From assembly GCF_002727185.1 (NCBI RefSeq), contig NZ_NIZW01000012.1:124001-188000 (forward strand): a DNA stretch of 64,000 nucleotides, written 5' to 3'. The notes below the pieces were generated by a model that made no database searches, was not told the DNA's origin, and saw only the letters and a program-made list of their open reading frames with translations. The position numbers and the translations under genes are program-made. Source of the DNA: Rhodopirellula bahusiensis. Lineage in GTDB: Bacteria; Planctomycetota; Planctomycetia; Pirellulales; Pirellulaceae. Of the stretch, positions 9,010-18,302 are shown piece after piece; position 1 is the stretch's first letter; every line of letters starts with the position of its first letter.

Positions 9010-9037
9010 TTGACTTCATTCGACAATTCAGTACTCT
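9010..9037 (+). promoter_or_regulatory. Candidate promoter for the secretin-N/EF-hand gene pair
   Basis: TTGACT (9010-9015) and TACTCT (9032-9037) are 16 bases apart, about 100 bases upstream of the ATG at 9141. The match to a sigma70 consensus is fair; there is no experimental support. Confidence 0.35.
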
Positions 9038-9140
9038 ACAAGTCCCCCCGGCGATCGCCCTTCTCGGCAAAATCATTGATCGCCCCCACCTCCCACCGAA
9101 TCAAAGCCGTTGGTTTGACCGCCACCGAGCTTCCAGCCTT

Positions 9141-11852
9141 ATGAACAATGCATTGAACTTCCCAAAGCGATGGGTCGCTTTGGATGGCTGCCCATCAACT
9201 TGCACCGCGACCGTTGGTCAAGAGACGAAAGCTCACGGTCGAGTCGCCGGCCAACGCAAACGTCGCGTTCGTGCTTCTCTCGTGATCGCGATTCTCGGTG
9301 GAATGTCGATCGGCAGTGGCACTTCCATATCGAGCCAATGCTTTGCTGACGACACGGCCGAGTCCGCGCCGGCAGTCGCGACTGAGAGTCCCGCCGCACC
9401 ATTGCCTACCGTTGCGGAACCAGCATCGGTTGCACCGGTCGCCTCACAAACTCCGGAGACATTGCGGTTCTCATTCAACGGGGTGCCATGGCGAGAAGTC
9501 ATTCAGTGGTTGGCCGATGAAGCCGACTTGGCGTTGCACATCAGCGAGTTGCCGTCCGGTAGTTTCACCTACACCGATAACAGTGAGTTCACCGTCCAAG
9601 AAGCGATCGACCGAGTCAATCTGTTCTTGATCTCCGAAGGCTTCACACTGGTCCGCAGCGGTCGCTTACTTTCGGTCATCGACCTGACCGATCCTCGTGG
9701 CGTGCAGCAACTGGAAACACTGGCCGAGTTCATTGACGCGGAACAACTCGCTGACCGAAAACCTCACGACGTTGTCAAATGCATCTTCTCCTTGGGCGAG
9801 ATCGATGGTGACGATGCCGTCCAAGAGCTGGCAGCGTTGAACCTGATGACCAACCCCACGGTCCTCAACAAAACCAACCAACTGATCGTCACCGATTCCG
9901 TTGCAAAACTGAGAAGCGTTCAGCGGGTTCTGTCCGCGTTCAAGATGGACGAAATGGACAACGGCACGATCGTTCAGTCGTTTCAACTGCAACACGTCAC
10001 TGCTGACGACGTCCTGACCGTTGCTCGCCCGCACTTGGGACTGGCCACCGATGAAATGATCGGCATCGACGTCAGCTTGTCGGCTGACCTGGGTGGCAAC
10101 AGCATCTTCGTCACCGGCATCGAAGACAAAGTGAAATTGCTGGAAGGCTTGGTCAAGGCGGTCGACCAACCCGACTCCGCCAAAGCCAGCTCGAACGAGC
10201 CAATGCAGCTTCGGTCTTACATGGTTCCCGGCGGCAACGTGCGAACCGTTTACAACGTCCTGCAAACCTTGCTGTCCGGCAAAACCGTTCGTCTTTCGAT
10301 GGACGACGATGCGGGCACGATCGTGGCACTGGCCTCAGCGGATACCCAAGCGGAAATCAGCCAAACGGTCCAGGAACTTCAAGCCGCCGACGACGAGTTC
10401 GAAGTCATCCAACTGAAATCCGTTGACCCGTCGTACGCAATCAGCTTGATCGACCAAATGCTGGACCTGCCCGACGAGTACGCCGACCCGGATGACATCG
10501 ACCCGGACACCCCTCGCATCGACGCTGATCCCGGCAACCGTCGCCTCTTTGTTCGAGGCAAACGTCATCGGATCGACCAAATCAAAGCCATTGTCGAGGG
10601 ACTCGAAGAAGGTGGCATTGCCAGCGAAGCTGATCAACTTCGCGTGCTTCCGTTCAAAGGCAAAAATGCGGTGCGTTTGCTGGAAACCGGCGCTAAGTTC
10701 TGGCAGTCAACCAACCCCGTGATTCTTTACCCCGGTCACGAATCAGGCACGCCCAACGTGCTCGAGCGAGTTCCGAACGAAGACGAAGCGGACGCCACTG
10801 AGAGCTCTGATCCCGGCGACAACCACGAGGCTCTCGAACTCACCAGTAAACGAAGTTTGACCGACGAACCCACCGAAGCACGGTTGCTAACAGCGGTCAC
10901 ACGTTCGCGATCCGAGCCCATCACTTGCCAAATCACCGAACGTGGACTGATCCTTCAATCCGAAGACACCTCGGCACTCGATGAGTTCGAACAGCATTTG
11001 CGATCGCTCGGCACATCGATGCAACCAACGTCGTCACCACCGATCGCGTTCTACCTGAAACACATTCGGCCCGACGACGCGTTGCGAATGCTGGCGGAAT
11101 TGCTTGAGGGCGGTGAAGCAGCCAAAGAAGGCGAAGCCGGAACCTTGATCAACGGAACGATGACCTCGGTTTCTTCCGGCAGTTACCTGGGAAGCTTCCT
11201 GACCACTCGCGACGGAACCATGACGTTGCTGTTCGGTTCGATCACGATCGTTTCCGATTCGCGATTGAATCGATTGATCGCGCAGGGATCCTCGGACGAC
11301 GTCGACTTGATCGAAAACTACCTGAAGATCATCGATAAAGACCGCAGCATCACGACCGTGCAAACCTATGGCACCTCGCAAGTCATTGAGCTGAAACACA
11401 CCCGTGCCGCGGACGTCGCCGAAGCTGTCCAGGCCGCCTACGCCGGACGCATGGCAGAAGGAGCCGGCAAAGCCAACGCGGCCGCCGGTGGTGGCAACGA
11501 TTCCGACGCACGCGACGCAGCTCGCAATGGAGACAATCGCGGCAACTCGAAAAACCCACCAAAGAAGTCAGCTTCTCAAGCCGCTCGCGACTTGGAACCC
11601 AAGATGACAGTGGCCGTTCACGAGGCCAGCAACTCGTTGATCATCACCGCTCCTCCACAATTGTTTGCCGAAGTGGAAACGCTTGTTCAAACAATCGATT
11701 CACGCGGCGAACAAGCGGTCGAAGTCATCATCCCCAGCAGCGATGAAGTCATGGGCGAAGTGCTTCAACAAGTGCTCGGCGCCTCAACAACGACCAGTCG
11801 CCGTCCGACCACTTCTTCCCGCGATCGTTCGCGAGACCGAGGAGGTCGATGA
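9141..11852 (+). CDS. Secretin N-domain repeat protein lacking the secretin barrel
   Basis: A 903-residue exported protein. A long basic N-region and hydrophobic core (about 36-69) form a signal peptide, followed by an Ala/Pro linker. Residues 105-180 resemble a secretin N0/STN domain (RFSFNGVPWREVIQWLADEA). Then come about six KH-like N1-type units near 205-270, 278-345, 355-415, 420-490, 635-735 and 745-855, each with pattern xxLKHxxADDV...NRLIxxG. GspD-type secretins end in a membrane barrel; here the protein ends in a Ser/Arg tail and no barrel is visible. It probably forms a periplasmic ring or scaffold. The next gene overlaps it by four bases. Confidence 0.8.
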   Translation: MNNALNFPKRWVALDGCPSTCTATVGQETKAHGRVAGQRKRRVRASLVIAILGGMSIGSGTSISSQCFADDTAESAPAVATESPAAPLPTVAEPASVAPVASQTPETLRFSFNGVPWREVIQWLADEADLALHISELPSGSFTYTDNSEFTVQEAIDRVNLFLISEGFTLVRSGRLLSVIDLTDPRGVQQLETLAEFIDAEQLADRKPHDVVKCIFSLGEIDGDDAVQELAALNLMTNPTVLNKTNQLIVTDSVAKLRSVQRVLSAFKMDEMDNGTIVQSFQLQHVTADDVLTVARPHLGLATDEMIGIDVSLSADLGGNSIFVTGIEDKVKLLEGLVKAVDQPDSAKASSNEPMQLRSYMVPGGNVRTVYNVLQTLLSGKTVRLSMDDDAGTIVALASADTQAEISQTVQELQAADDEFEVIQLKSVDPSYAISLIDQMLDLPDEYADPDDIDPDTPRIDADPGNRRLFVRGKRHRIDQIKAIVEGLEEGGIASEADQLRVLPFKGKNAVRLLETGAKFWQSTNPVILYPGHESGTPNVLERVPNEDEADATESSDPGDNHEALELTSKRSLTDEPTEARLLTAVTRSRSEPITCQITERGLILQSEDTSALDEFEQHLRSLGTSMQPTSSPPIAFYLKHIRPDDALRMLAELLEGGEAAKEGEAGTLINGTMTSVSSGSYLGSFLTTRDGTMTLLFGSITIVSDSRLNRLIAQGSSDDVDLIENYLKIIDKDRSITTVQTYGTSQVIELKHTRAADVAEAVQAAYAGRMAEGAGKANAAAGGGNDSDARDAARNGDNRGNSKNPPKKSASQAARDLEPKMTVAVHEASNSLIITAPPQLFAEVETLVQTIDSRGEQAVEVIIPSSDEVMGEVLQQVLGASTTTSRRPTTSSRDRSRDRGGR

Positions 11853-13414
11853 TGCGATCTCAATGGAACGCCAACCTGTTTTCGCAGTTCATTCCGACAC
11901 TGCGTCGCACCGTTTCTCGAGTCGCATTGCCTGTTTCGCTGGCAATGGTGACCGGCGCTGTGATCTCTGATGGCAACGTCGCCCAAGCACAATCCGGTCT
12001 TCGCGAATCGCTGGAACGACTCGACCGCGATCAAGATGGTGACATCGAACCCGAAGAAATCACGGCGCTCTCACGTCCTTATTTGGAACGAGTCGCCGAA
12101 GCACGGCGGATGGATCTGAACCGAGACAACTCGGTCGAACGTTGGCAAGAAGCGGTACGCATCTATCACGCTTTGCAGAACGGGGTTTCCGGCCGAGAGG
12201 TCGATCCCGAAACCAACATCACCGTGCGTCCCTTTGGCGCTCTCGATGATGACCCCATGGTTCCCGAGTTCGGCTTGGGCGAGATGAAGTTCCAATACAC
12301 TGCCGATGACTACCGCCAAGCCGAACGCACTCTCTCACGCAGCGATCGCAATCGGGACGGATTTCTCGATCGGCGTGAAGTGGAACGAGCCGACTGGAAA
12401 TTCCGGGATCCATTTGAAGAAGACTACGACAAAGACAACCGGCTGAGCACCATTGAATTGGCCCAGCGATACGCTCGCCGACGTCTGCTTTCCGATGCCT
12501 CAGGCGAGTTGATTCGGAAACGCCGGAGGGTTGGCAGCGAGGTTCGCGAACTGGAACGTTCTGGACGCGAAGACGATTCACGCTCGTGGCGTCGCGATCG
12601 TCGATATTACCTCGCGTCCACCGTCATGGAACGATTTGACACCAACCGCAACGGGCGACTGGAAGCCAGCGAAACCGTTGCGATGGGGATCCCGTTCGGC
12701 CGCATCGACCTCGATCGCGATGGCGAAATCTCTCGTGACGAGCTCAACGACCATCTTCTCGAAGTTCAAGAACGCGAAGATCAAGACGCGGAAGGGTTGC
12801 CGCCTTGGTTCTTCGAGCGTGACGCAGATGGCGACCAACAGATCTCGATGCCCGAATTCACGTCCGAATGGACATCAGAGCTTTTGGCCGAGTTCGAATC
12901 GTACGATCAGAACGCCGATGGACTGCTCACCAAGAGCGAACTGGCAGGATCAACCTCGCTGATGGGCGGCAACTACCGCAACGAAACCGCCTCCGCCTTG
13001 CCACCTCGCAAGACGATCGTTTCAGAGATTTTCATCGAAGAAGAGTATGTGATCGCCGACGTGAACGTTCAGCTTTCGATCACGCACACGCACGACGAAG
13101 CACTGGATGCTTACCTGGTCGGCCCTGACGAGACAAAGATCGAATTGTTCACCGGAGTCGGCGGGCATGATGATCACTTCGACCGAACACGTTTCGACGA
13201 CGATGCACGCTACCCGATTACCAAGGCTCGCCCACCGTTCGAAGGCACCTTCATTCCGGAGGGCCGCCTGAAGAACCAACCCAGCCTCAGCTCCTTCAAC
13301 GGTAAGAACGTTCAAGGAACTTGGCAATTGGTCATCGTCGGAACACGCAGCGAACGGTTCGGACTGCTCCACAATTGGAGCCTCGATATCACACCGGACA
13401 CGTCGAAGCCCTGA
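11849..13414 (+). CDS. EF-hand repeat protein with C-terminal proprotein convertase P-domain
   Basis: The 521-residue product has a signal peptide (about 18-48, ending AQAQS), then seven EF-hand-like calcium loops at about 59-70, 165-176, 192-203, 263-274, 287-298, 324-335 and 352-363 (for example DRDQDGDIEPEE and DTNRNGRLEASE). Residues 390-516 form a P-domain-like beta module (VNVQLSITHTHDEALDAYLVGP and GTWQLVIVGTRSERFGLLHNW). It probably acts outside the cytoplasm in a calcium-dependent way. The ATGA overlap with the secretin-N gene and the GAGGAGG ribosome site before it point to coupled translation and shared function. ATG 11852 is an equally good start. Confidence 0.85.
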   Translation: MMRSQWNANLFSQFIPTLRRTVSRVALPVSLAMVTGAVISDGNVAQAQSGLRESLERLDRDQDGDIEPEEITALSRPYLERVAEARRMDLNRDNSVERWQEAVRIYHALQNGVSGREVDPETNITVRPFGALDDDPMVPEFGLGEMKFQYTADDYRQAERTLSRSDRNRDGFLDRREVERADWKFRDPFEEDYDKDNRLSTIELAQRYARRRLLSDASGELIRKRRRVGSEVRELERSGREDDSRSWRRDRRYYLASTVMERFDTNRNGRLEASETVAMGIPFGRIDLDRDGEISRDELNDHLLEVQEREDQDAEGLPPWFFERDADGDQQISMPEFTSEWTSELLAEFESYDQNADGLLTKSELAGSTSLMGGNYRNETASALPPRKTIVSEIFIEEEYVIADVNVQLSITHTHDEALDAYLVGPDETKIELFTGVGGHDDHFDRTRFDDDARYPITKARPPFEGTFIPEGRLKNQPSLSSFNGKNVQGTWQLVIVGTRSERFGLLHNWSLDITPDTSKP

Positions 13415-13446
13415 AGACTGAACACTCAGGTTCTAGTTGGCCGTGC

Positions 13447-13506
13447 GACCGACCTCCAAGTCGGTCAAGAACGCTGCCATCGACGGACTTGGAAGTCCAT
13501 CGTACG
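13447..13506. repeat. Short intergenic palindromic repeat, copy 2, with an adjacent hairpin
   Basis: Two structures lie between convergent genes. GACCGAC (13447-13453) pairs with GTCGGTC (13460-13466). GGACTTGGAAGTCC (13485-13498) is followed by ATCGTACG (13499-13506). The second matches the minus strand of the element at 8832-8860. It may double as a bidirectional terminator. Confidence 0.55.
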
Positions 13507-13541
13507 GGTGTACTAACCCAGAAATCGTGTTGCGGGATGCA

Positions 13542-13946
13542 TCAGAAGCTTCGCTTTGACGGGTCATCCACTGCGTAAGCTTCGATCTCGAAGGGGTTGC
13601 CGCGATACGCGTCGCGACCCATCAGCTTCAACACCAACGAAGCACCGAGATAAGCGGGCAAGAAGAAGGGGCCCCACCGTTCGTACTGCTGCACGTGAAC
13701 TCGTTCATGCAGCCGAGTTCGATCTAAATCGGCGGGCGTGCAACCCAGCACAACGTGGCCGAGCGTCATGGCCGCGGCGGGAACAGGCATCGATCGCAGC
13801 CCTCGGGCAATCCAGCGTCCGTGGATTTCAGCTACGCCCGAAACCCAGACGATGCGTCCGCCCAACAACAATCCGATCGTGATTCCGATCAGGGTGTTCG
13901 GGGCGGCCCAGAGATATTGCAGCCAACGAAACCGCAGCCAACGCAA
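13542..13946 (-). CDS. Small membrane protein with an HExxH motif
   Basis: The 134-residue product has a hydrophobic N-terminal segment (about 11-36), then HERVH at 80-84, a hydrophobic segment near 92-108, and E120/E122 in GNPFEIEAYA. HExxH plus a downstream Glu is the ligand pattern of zinc metallopeptidases, though the protein is very short for an enzyme. The frame begins with a TTG directly after the sdhB stop codon, so it may be translated by coupling in the sdh transcript; an internal ATG would remove the first helix. I do not recognise a named family. Confidence 0.6.
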   Translation of the reverse strand: MRWLRFRWLQYLWAAPNTLIGITIGLLLGGRIVWVSGVAEIHGRWIARGLRSMPVPAAAMTLGHVVLGCTPADLDRTRLHERVHVQQYERWGPFFLPAYLGASLVLKLMGRDAYRGNPFEIEAYAVDDPSKRSF

Positions 13947-14801
13947 TTACTTGTCAAACCACTTCTTAATCGCGTGCAGCGTCGTTGCTCGCCCGGCTCG
14001 TGCGATGGACGTGGTCAGCGGAATTTCCTTCGGGCAAACTGCGACGCAGTTCTGAGCGTTCCCACACGATGCTAAACCGCCAGGTCCTTCCAACGCATCC
14101 AAACGTTCGCCAGCCAATGATTTCCCGGTGGGATGGTTGTTGAACAGCATTGCCTGCGAGATCGCGTGCGGCCCAACAAACGCTTCGGAGTGGGCCGCCT
14201 GCTTCCGAGCCTCGAACTCCTGGTCCGTTTCGCCTGGCTTCTGCGTCAATTCAATCTTGGTGTATTGCGGACATGCTTCCAAGCAGCAACCACAGCTCAT
14301 GCATTGGCTGAGCGGGTAGTTGCGTTCTTGGTCCTCTCGCAGAATCCGCTCGCCGGACCCCATGTTGTAATAGCTGTCGACAGGCACCCAGGCTTTGACT
14401 CGTTCCAGCCCTTGAAACAACCGAGCACGATCGACAACCAAGTCGCGAACCACGGGGAATTTGCTCATCGGCTCCAGAACGACTTCGTCGGGATTGTCCG
14501 CGAGAAGACGATCAACCAACGCACTGCAGCTTTGACGAACTCGGCCGTTGATAACCATCGTGCATGAACCACAAACCTCTTCCAAGCAACCACAATCCCA
14601 AGCGACCGGAGTGACCTTCTTTCCGTCGCGGTTGGTCGACTGAGCTGCGATCCGCTGCAGAACGCTGATCACGTTCATTTCCGGCTCATACTTGATCTTG
14701 TGCAGTTCCCAGTACGGAGCTTCTCCGGGAGCGTCCTGACGGCGCACACGAACGTTGATGAACTCGGGTCGTTTCTTCGTCGAAGGGTCGAGAGCAATCA
14801 T
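13947..14801 (-). CDS. sdhB: Succinate dehydrogenase iron-sulfur subunit
   Basis: The 284-residue electron-transfer subunit of complex II passes electrons from the flavoprotein to quinone via three Fe-S clusters. The [2Fe-2S] site (WDCGCLEEVCGSC with a further Cys at NGRVRQSC), the [4Fe-4S] site (CMSCGCCLEACP) and the third cluster (CGNAQNCVAVCPKEI) are all present. It is the third gene of sdhC-sdhA-sdhB, 83 bases behind sdhA. It is longer than the E. coli protein (about 238 residues). Confidence 0.95.
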   Translation of the reverse strand: MIALDPSTKKRPEFINVRVRRQDAPGEAPYWELHKIKYEPEMNVISVLQRIAAQSTNRDGKKVTPVAWDCGCLEEVCGSCTMVINGRVRQSCSALVDRLLADNPDEVVLEPMSKFPVVRDLVVDRARLFQGLERVKAWVPVDSYYNMGSGERILREDQERNYPLSQCMSCGCCLEACPQYTKIELTQKPGETDQEFEARKQAAHSEAFVGPHAISQAMLFNNHPTGKSLAGERLDALEGPGGLASCGNAQNCVAVCPKEIPLTTSIARAGRATTLHAIKKWFDK

Positions 14802-14884
14802 CGGATCAAGAATTCAAAAGGTGGTTGAGTGGCGGTGCGGTGGACAAAGCGATCGGTCGAAAGCGACTGGCTACAAACAAGAAC

Positions 14885-16894
14885 TCAGTTGGCTCCCACC
14901 AACCCGGACCCTGATTTCGACTGAGCCAACTTTTTCGCGGCTCGTTCGTTCCAGACTTCTTCGATCGCCTCGGCACCAACCAATCCGTACAAACGCGGGC
15001 GTGGTGGAATCAGTGTCGTGTCAACATCTTCGTACGCAAGATCGGGCTGATTGGTGCTGGCATTCCAGGTTGCAACGGTGCTCTTGAGGTACTTCTCGTT
15101 GTTGGCCTCGAACTCGTCGCACCAAGCTTCCGCTTGACGACGGCGTTCAACGGGATCTTCGGACGTCAGCGATGGCTTTTTAAAGTCCGGCTTGAAGTGA
15201 GCCCCGCGGCATTCGTCACGCTGCAAAGCCCCTTTCAGCAACGCCTTCGCCAGCGGGAACATGTCCTGCAGCGATTTCGCGAAAATCACGTTTTGGTTGG
15301 TCCACGATCCGGTATCGGCAAGCGAAACCTTCATCGCTCGTTCGTGCAGTTCGTCGACCTTTTTGATGGCTTCTTCCAACTGGTCGTTGCGACGAACCAC
15401 GGTCGCGACGCGAGTCATCAAATCGCCCAACTCTTGGTGAATCAGGTAAGGATTCTCATCGCTTCCCGCGTTGCCATTGAGCAGATGATCGTGGCGATCT
15501 TGTTCGGCCTTCACCGCGGAATCAAGCAACGATTGAGGCACGTCGTCCGCGCCGGATTTCTGCGACGCCGAGTAGTTCATGATCGACGAACCGGTGAACA
15601 ACCCGGTGAAGATGCACGACAACAACGAGTTTGCACCCAAACGGTTTGCGCCGTGATAGTGGTAGTCGCACTCACCGATTGCGTACAAACCATCGATGCT
15701 GGTCATGTGGTTGCGAGGTGCCCCCGCTTCCAAACCGCCGTCTTCGCCCTTGACGTAATCCGCCCACAAACCGCCCATGCTGTAGTGAACAGCCGGGAAA
15801 ATCTTCATGGGTTCGTCGCGTGGGTCGACGCCTTGGAACTTCTCGTAGATTTCCAAGATGCCCCCGAGCTTGCGATCCAGCTCGTGACGCGGGATGTGCG
15901 TCAGATCGAGGTACACGCACATGCGATCGTCTTCGACGCTGAGCCCTTCGTTGACGCAGATGTCAAAGATTTCACGGGTCGCAATGTCGCGAGGGACGAG
16001 GTTCCCGTACTCGGGATAGCGTTCTTCCAAGAAGTAGTAGCGATCCGCTTCGGGAATGTCGCGAGGACCGCGAGAATCCTGAGGCGTGCGTGGAACCCAA
16101 ACGCGTCCGCCTTCACCACGAGCCGATTCGCTCATCAAACGCAGCTTGTCAGCACCTGGAATCGCCGTTGGGTGAACCTGAATGAATTCCGCGTTGGCAT
16201 ACTTGGCTCCGACTTGGAAACAACGACTTGCTGCGCTGCCCGTGCAGAACACGCTCATCGTGCTACGGCCGTAGATCAGGCCGCATCCGCCGGTGGCGAC
16301 CACAACCGCGTCGGCTGGGAAAGCTTTGATTTCCATCGACACCATGTCTTGAGCGACCACGCCGCGGCAACGACCAGTTTCATCTTGGATGGGTCCGAGG
16401 AAATCCCAGAATTCAAATTTGCGGACGTTGCCTTCTGCTTCTTGGCGACGGACTTGTTCGTCCAAGGCGTACAACAACTGTTGCCCCGTCGTCGCTCCCG
16501 CGAATGCGGTTCGTTTGTAAAGTGTTCCGCCGAATCGTCGACGATCGATGAAACCTTCGCCTGTGCGGTTGAACGGCACGCCCAAACGGTCCATCAACTC
16601 GATGACCTTGGGTGCCCAATATGCCATCTCTTTGACGGGCGGCTGGTGATTCAAAAAGTCACCACCGTAGACCGTGTCGTCGAGGTGCTTCCACTCATCG
16701 TCGCCCAGTTGCCGAGTCGCGTCGTTGCAGCTGTTGATGCCGCCCTGCGCGCACACGCTGTGCGAACGTTTGACGGGTGTCAAACTGATCAAGTCGACTT
16801 GGGCGCCCAGCTCGGTCAACTTCATTGTCGACGCCAAACCGGCCAAACCACCCCCAACGACAACCACGCGGGTGGGCGAGTTGGATTGTGCCAT
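14885..16894 (-). CDS. sdhA: Succinate dehydrogenase flavoprotein subunit
   Basis: This 669-residue subunit oxidises succinate to fumarate with covalently bound FAD. Visible features are the N-terminal FAD fold (VVVGGGLAGLAS), the FAD-linking His45 in HSVCAQGG, the substrate-site segments HPTAIPGADKL and SESARGEGGR, and YHGANRLGANSL. The order C-A-B, without a separate sdhD, resembles the Bacillus/epsilonproteobacterial b558-type enzymes. A 631-codon frame lies antisense to it and is a shadow. Confidence 0.96.
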   Translation of the reverse strand: MAQSNSPTRVVVVGGGLAGLASTMKLTELGAQVDLISLTPVKRSHSVCAQGGINSCNDATRQLGDDEWKHLDDTVYGGDFLNHQPPVKEMAYWAPKVIELMDRLGVPFNRTGEGFIDRRRFGGTLYKRTAFAGATTGQQLLYALDEQVRRQEAEGNVRKFEFWDFLGPIQDETGRCRGVVAQDMVSMEIKAFPADAVVVATGGCGLIYGRSTMSVFCTGSAASRCFQVGAKYANAEFIQVHPTAIPGADKLRLMSESARGEGGRVWVPRTPQDSRGPRDIPEADRYYFLEERYPEYGNLVPRDIATREIFDICVNEGLSVEDDRMCVYLDLTHIPRHELDRKLGGILEIYEKFQGVDPRDEPMKIFPAVHYSMGGLWADYVKGEDGGLEAGAPRNHMTSIDGLYAIGECDYHYHGANRLGANSLLSCIFTGLFTGSSIMNYSASQKSGADDVPQSLLDSAVKAEQDRHDHLLNGNAGSDENPYLIHQELGDLMTRVATVVRRNDQLEEAIKKVDELHERAMKVSLADTGSWTNQNVIFAKSLQDMFPLAKALLKGALQRDECRGAHFKPDFKKPSLTSEDPVERRRQAEAWCDEFEANNEKYLKSTVATWNASTNQPDLAYEDVDTTLIPPRPRLYGLVGAEAIEEVWNERAAKKLAQSKSGSGLVGAN

Positions 16895-16935
16895 GGAACG
16901 TTTCCTTCAGAGAATCAAAATGGGTGGTTGCAAAC

Positions 16936-17826
16936 TTATTCGGTGATCGCGTCTTCGCTCGAATCCGATGCACTCGCGGCTTCGGCATCGGCGTCTTCGA
17001 CGGGGGTTCGTTTTTCTGGCATGTCGTAGGCCAATCCAGTTTCCTTGGCCGCTTCGTACATGATCGCCTCATCGGCTTGTGCCTGAGCAATGTCATCGGC
17101 GTCCATGCGAACCGCACCCCACCAAGCCGCAGTTCCAACCACTGCCAAAATCACACCGAAAACCGTGCAAACCTTGGTGGCACGTTGTTGAGCCTGTGGC
17201 GAAACCCAAAATCCCCAGGTGATTCCTGCGGTCCAAATGCCATTGGCCAAGTGATAAACCGTCGCCAGGACACCAGCCAAGTAAAACGCCGGCCAGACGT
17301 AACCCTGCATCGCTTCGCCCAAAGAGGACGCGGCGTTGTAAGGGTGGAAACTCGCGAACCCGAGCGGCTCCACAATGGCCAACCAGAATCCGGCATGGAA
17401 CCAACCGTGAAGGTGCAACACATGGCTCATCAAGAACACCAGAGCAATTAAACCGGTCCAGCGCTGCCAGACATAACGTCGGTTGCCCGTGAACTGATAG
17501 TTTCCCAGGTTCGATTTGCCCGTTCGGATGATCCAAACGCCCAAAATGGCGTGGAACAGCAACGGAGCGAAGATCCCGCCCCATTCCACCACGGGGAGCA
17601 AATTCCCCAGGCTGTGAATCATGAATACCGCCCGCTGGAACGTTTCCGTCCCGTTGAGCAGGCTGGCGTTGGTGGTCAAGTGAATGACCATGTACAAGCC
17701 CAGCGGCACGATCCCGGTCAGCGAGTGCAGTCGTCGAATGGCAAATTCGTGACGCAGGAAAAACGATTGCGAACGAGTGAGTTCAGACACGTGGGTCCAG
17801 GTCTTCTTGAGGTGGAAACTGGCCAA
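16936..17826 (-). CDS. sdhC: Succinate dehydrogenase cytochrome b558 subunit
   Basis: The 296-residue membrane anchor has about five hydrophobic helices and likely haem-ligand histidines in RRLHSLTG, VIHLTTN, LLFHAILG and MSHVLHLHGW. This is the single-subunit Bacillus-type anchor that binds haem b and quinone, which explains the absence of sdhD. It carries an unusual C-terminal tail of about 60 acidic, Ala/Ser-rich residues. The full frame starts with TTG at 17826; a GTG 12 codons later (VSELTRSQ) is a plausible alternative start. It is first in the sdh operon. Confidence 0.9.
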   Translation of the reverse strand: MASFHLKKTWTHVSELTRSQSFFLRHEFAIRRLHSLTGIVPLGLYMVIHLTTNASLLNGTETFQRAVFMIHSLGNLLPVVEWGGIFAPLLFHAILGVWIIRTGKSNLGNYQFTGNRRYVWQRWTGLIALVFLMSHVLHLHGWFHAGFWLAIVEPLGFASFHPYNAASSLGEAMQGYVWPAFYLAGVLATVYHLANGIWTAGITWGFWVSPQAQQRATKVCTVFGVILAVVGTAAWWGAVRMDADDIAQAQADEAIMYEAAKETGLAYDMPEKRTPVEDADAEAASASDSSEDAITE

Positions 17827-18302
17827 TCTGAGAACCGTGATTCACCGTCTCAGGCAACACGCTGAAGCGTCCTCCCCACCGGTTGAATCGGCTCAACCCT
17901 CGAAGTTTACGCCTTTGGGACAGTTCAGCCTAGAGAGCCGCGGGATTGGTTCCACTCAACTGCGACCATCTGTCGCGAAAGTGTCCCCCATAGCCGATCC
18001 CGCGTTTTCGCAAATGCGATCAAACCGTCACGCCAGCCTGATAGGTCCGGCAAACTGCGGATTGTCGTAGGTAAGCTGCCCATAGCGTCGCTCACGGGCT
18101 TTCGGGAACGAAAAGAACGACTCGAAACGGCCAGGTGCGGGAAGCAACGAATGATTTTTTCGTGAATTGATTTCTTCTTTCGAATCATTGGGACTCGACT
18201 TTTGACATCAGTGGTTATCCTGACGAGGAACACGTTGACCTTCGTTTGGCCCGATGGACCACCCTGTTGATCACTTTTTTGCCCAACCAATCGTCCACCG
18301 TC
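17827..18302. promoter_or_regulatory. Divergent control region of the sdh operon and a phosphoesterase gene
   Basis: This 476-base gap must hold the sdh promoter (leftward) and that of the phosphoesterase (rightward). It contains an inverted repeat AATGATT (18150-18156) / AATCATT (18183-18189) in an AT-rich stretch, a possible operator. No clear promoter pair or RNA gene is visible. Confidence 0.4.

Larger units (their letters stand above)
8791..9140. other. Intergenic region before the secretin-N gene
   Basis: The 350-base gap holds the hairpin and palindromic repeat in its first 70 bases and a candidate promoter at 9010-9037. The remainder shows no coding or RNA signal. Confidence 0.6.

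Noticed and set aside
15134-17029. 631-codon open frame antisense to sdhA and part of sdhC
   Set aside because: It has no family features and mirrors sdhA codon structure; long antisense frames are common opposite high-GC genes.
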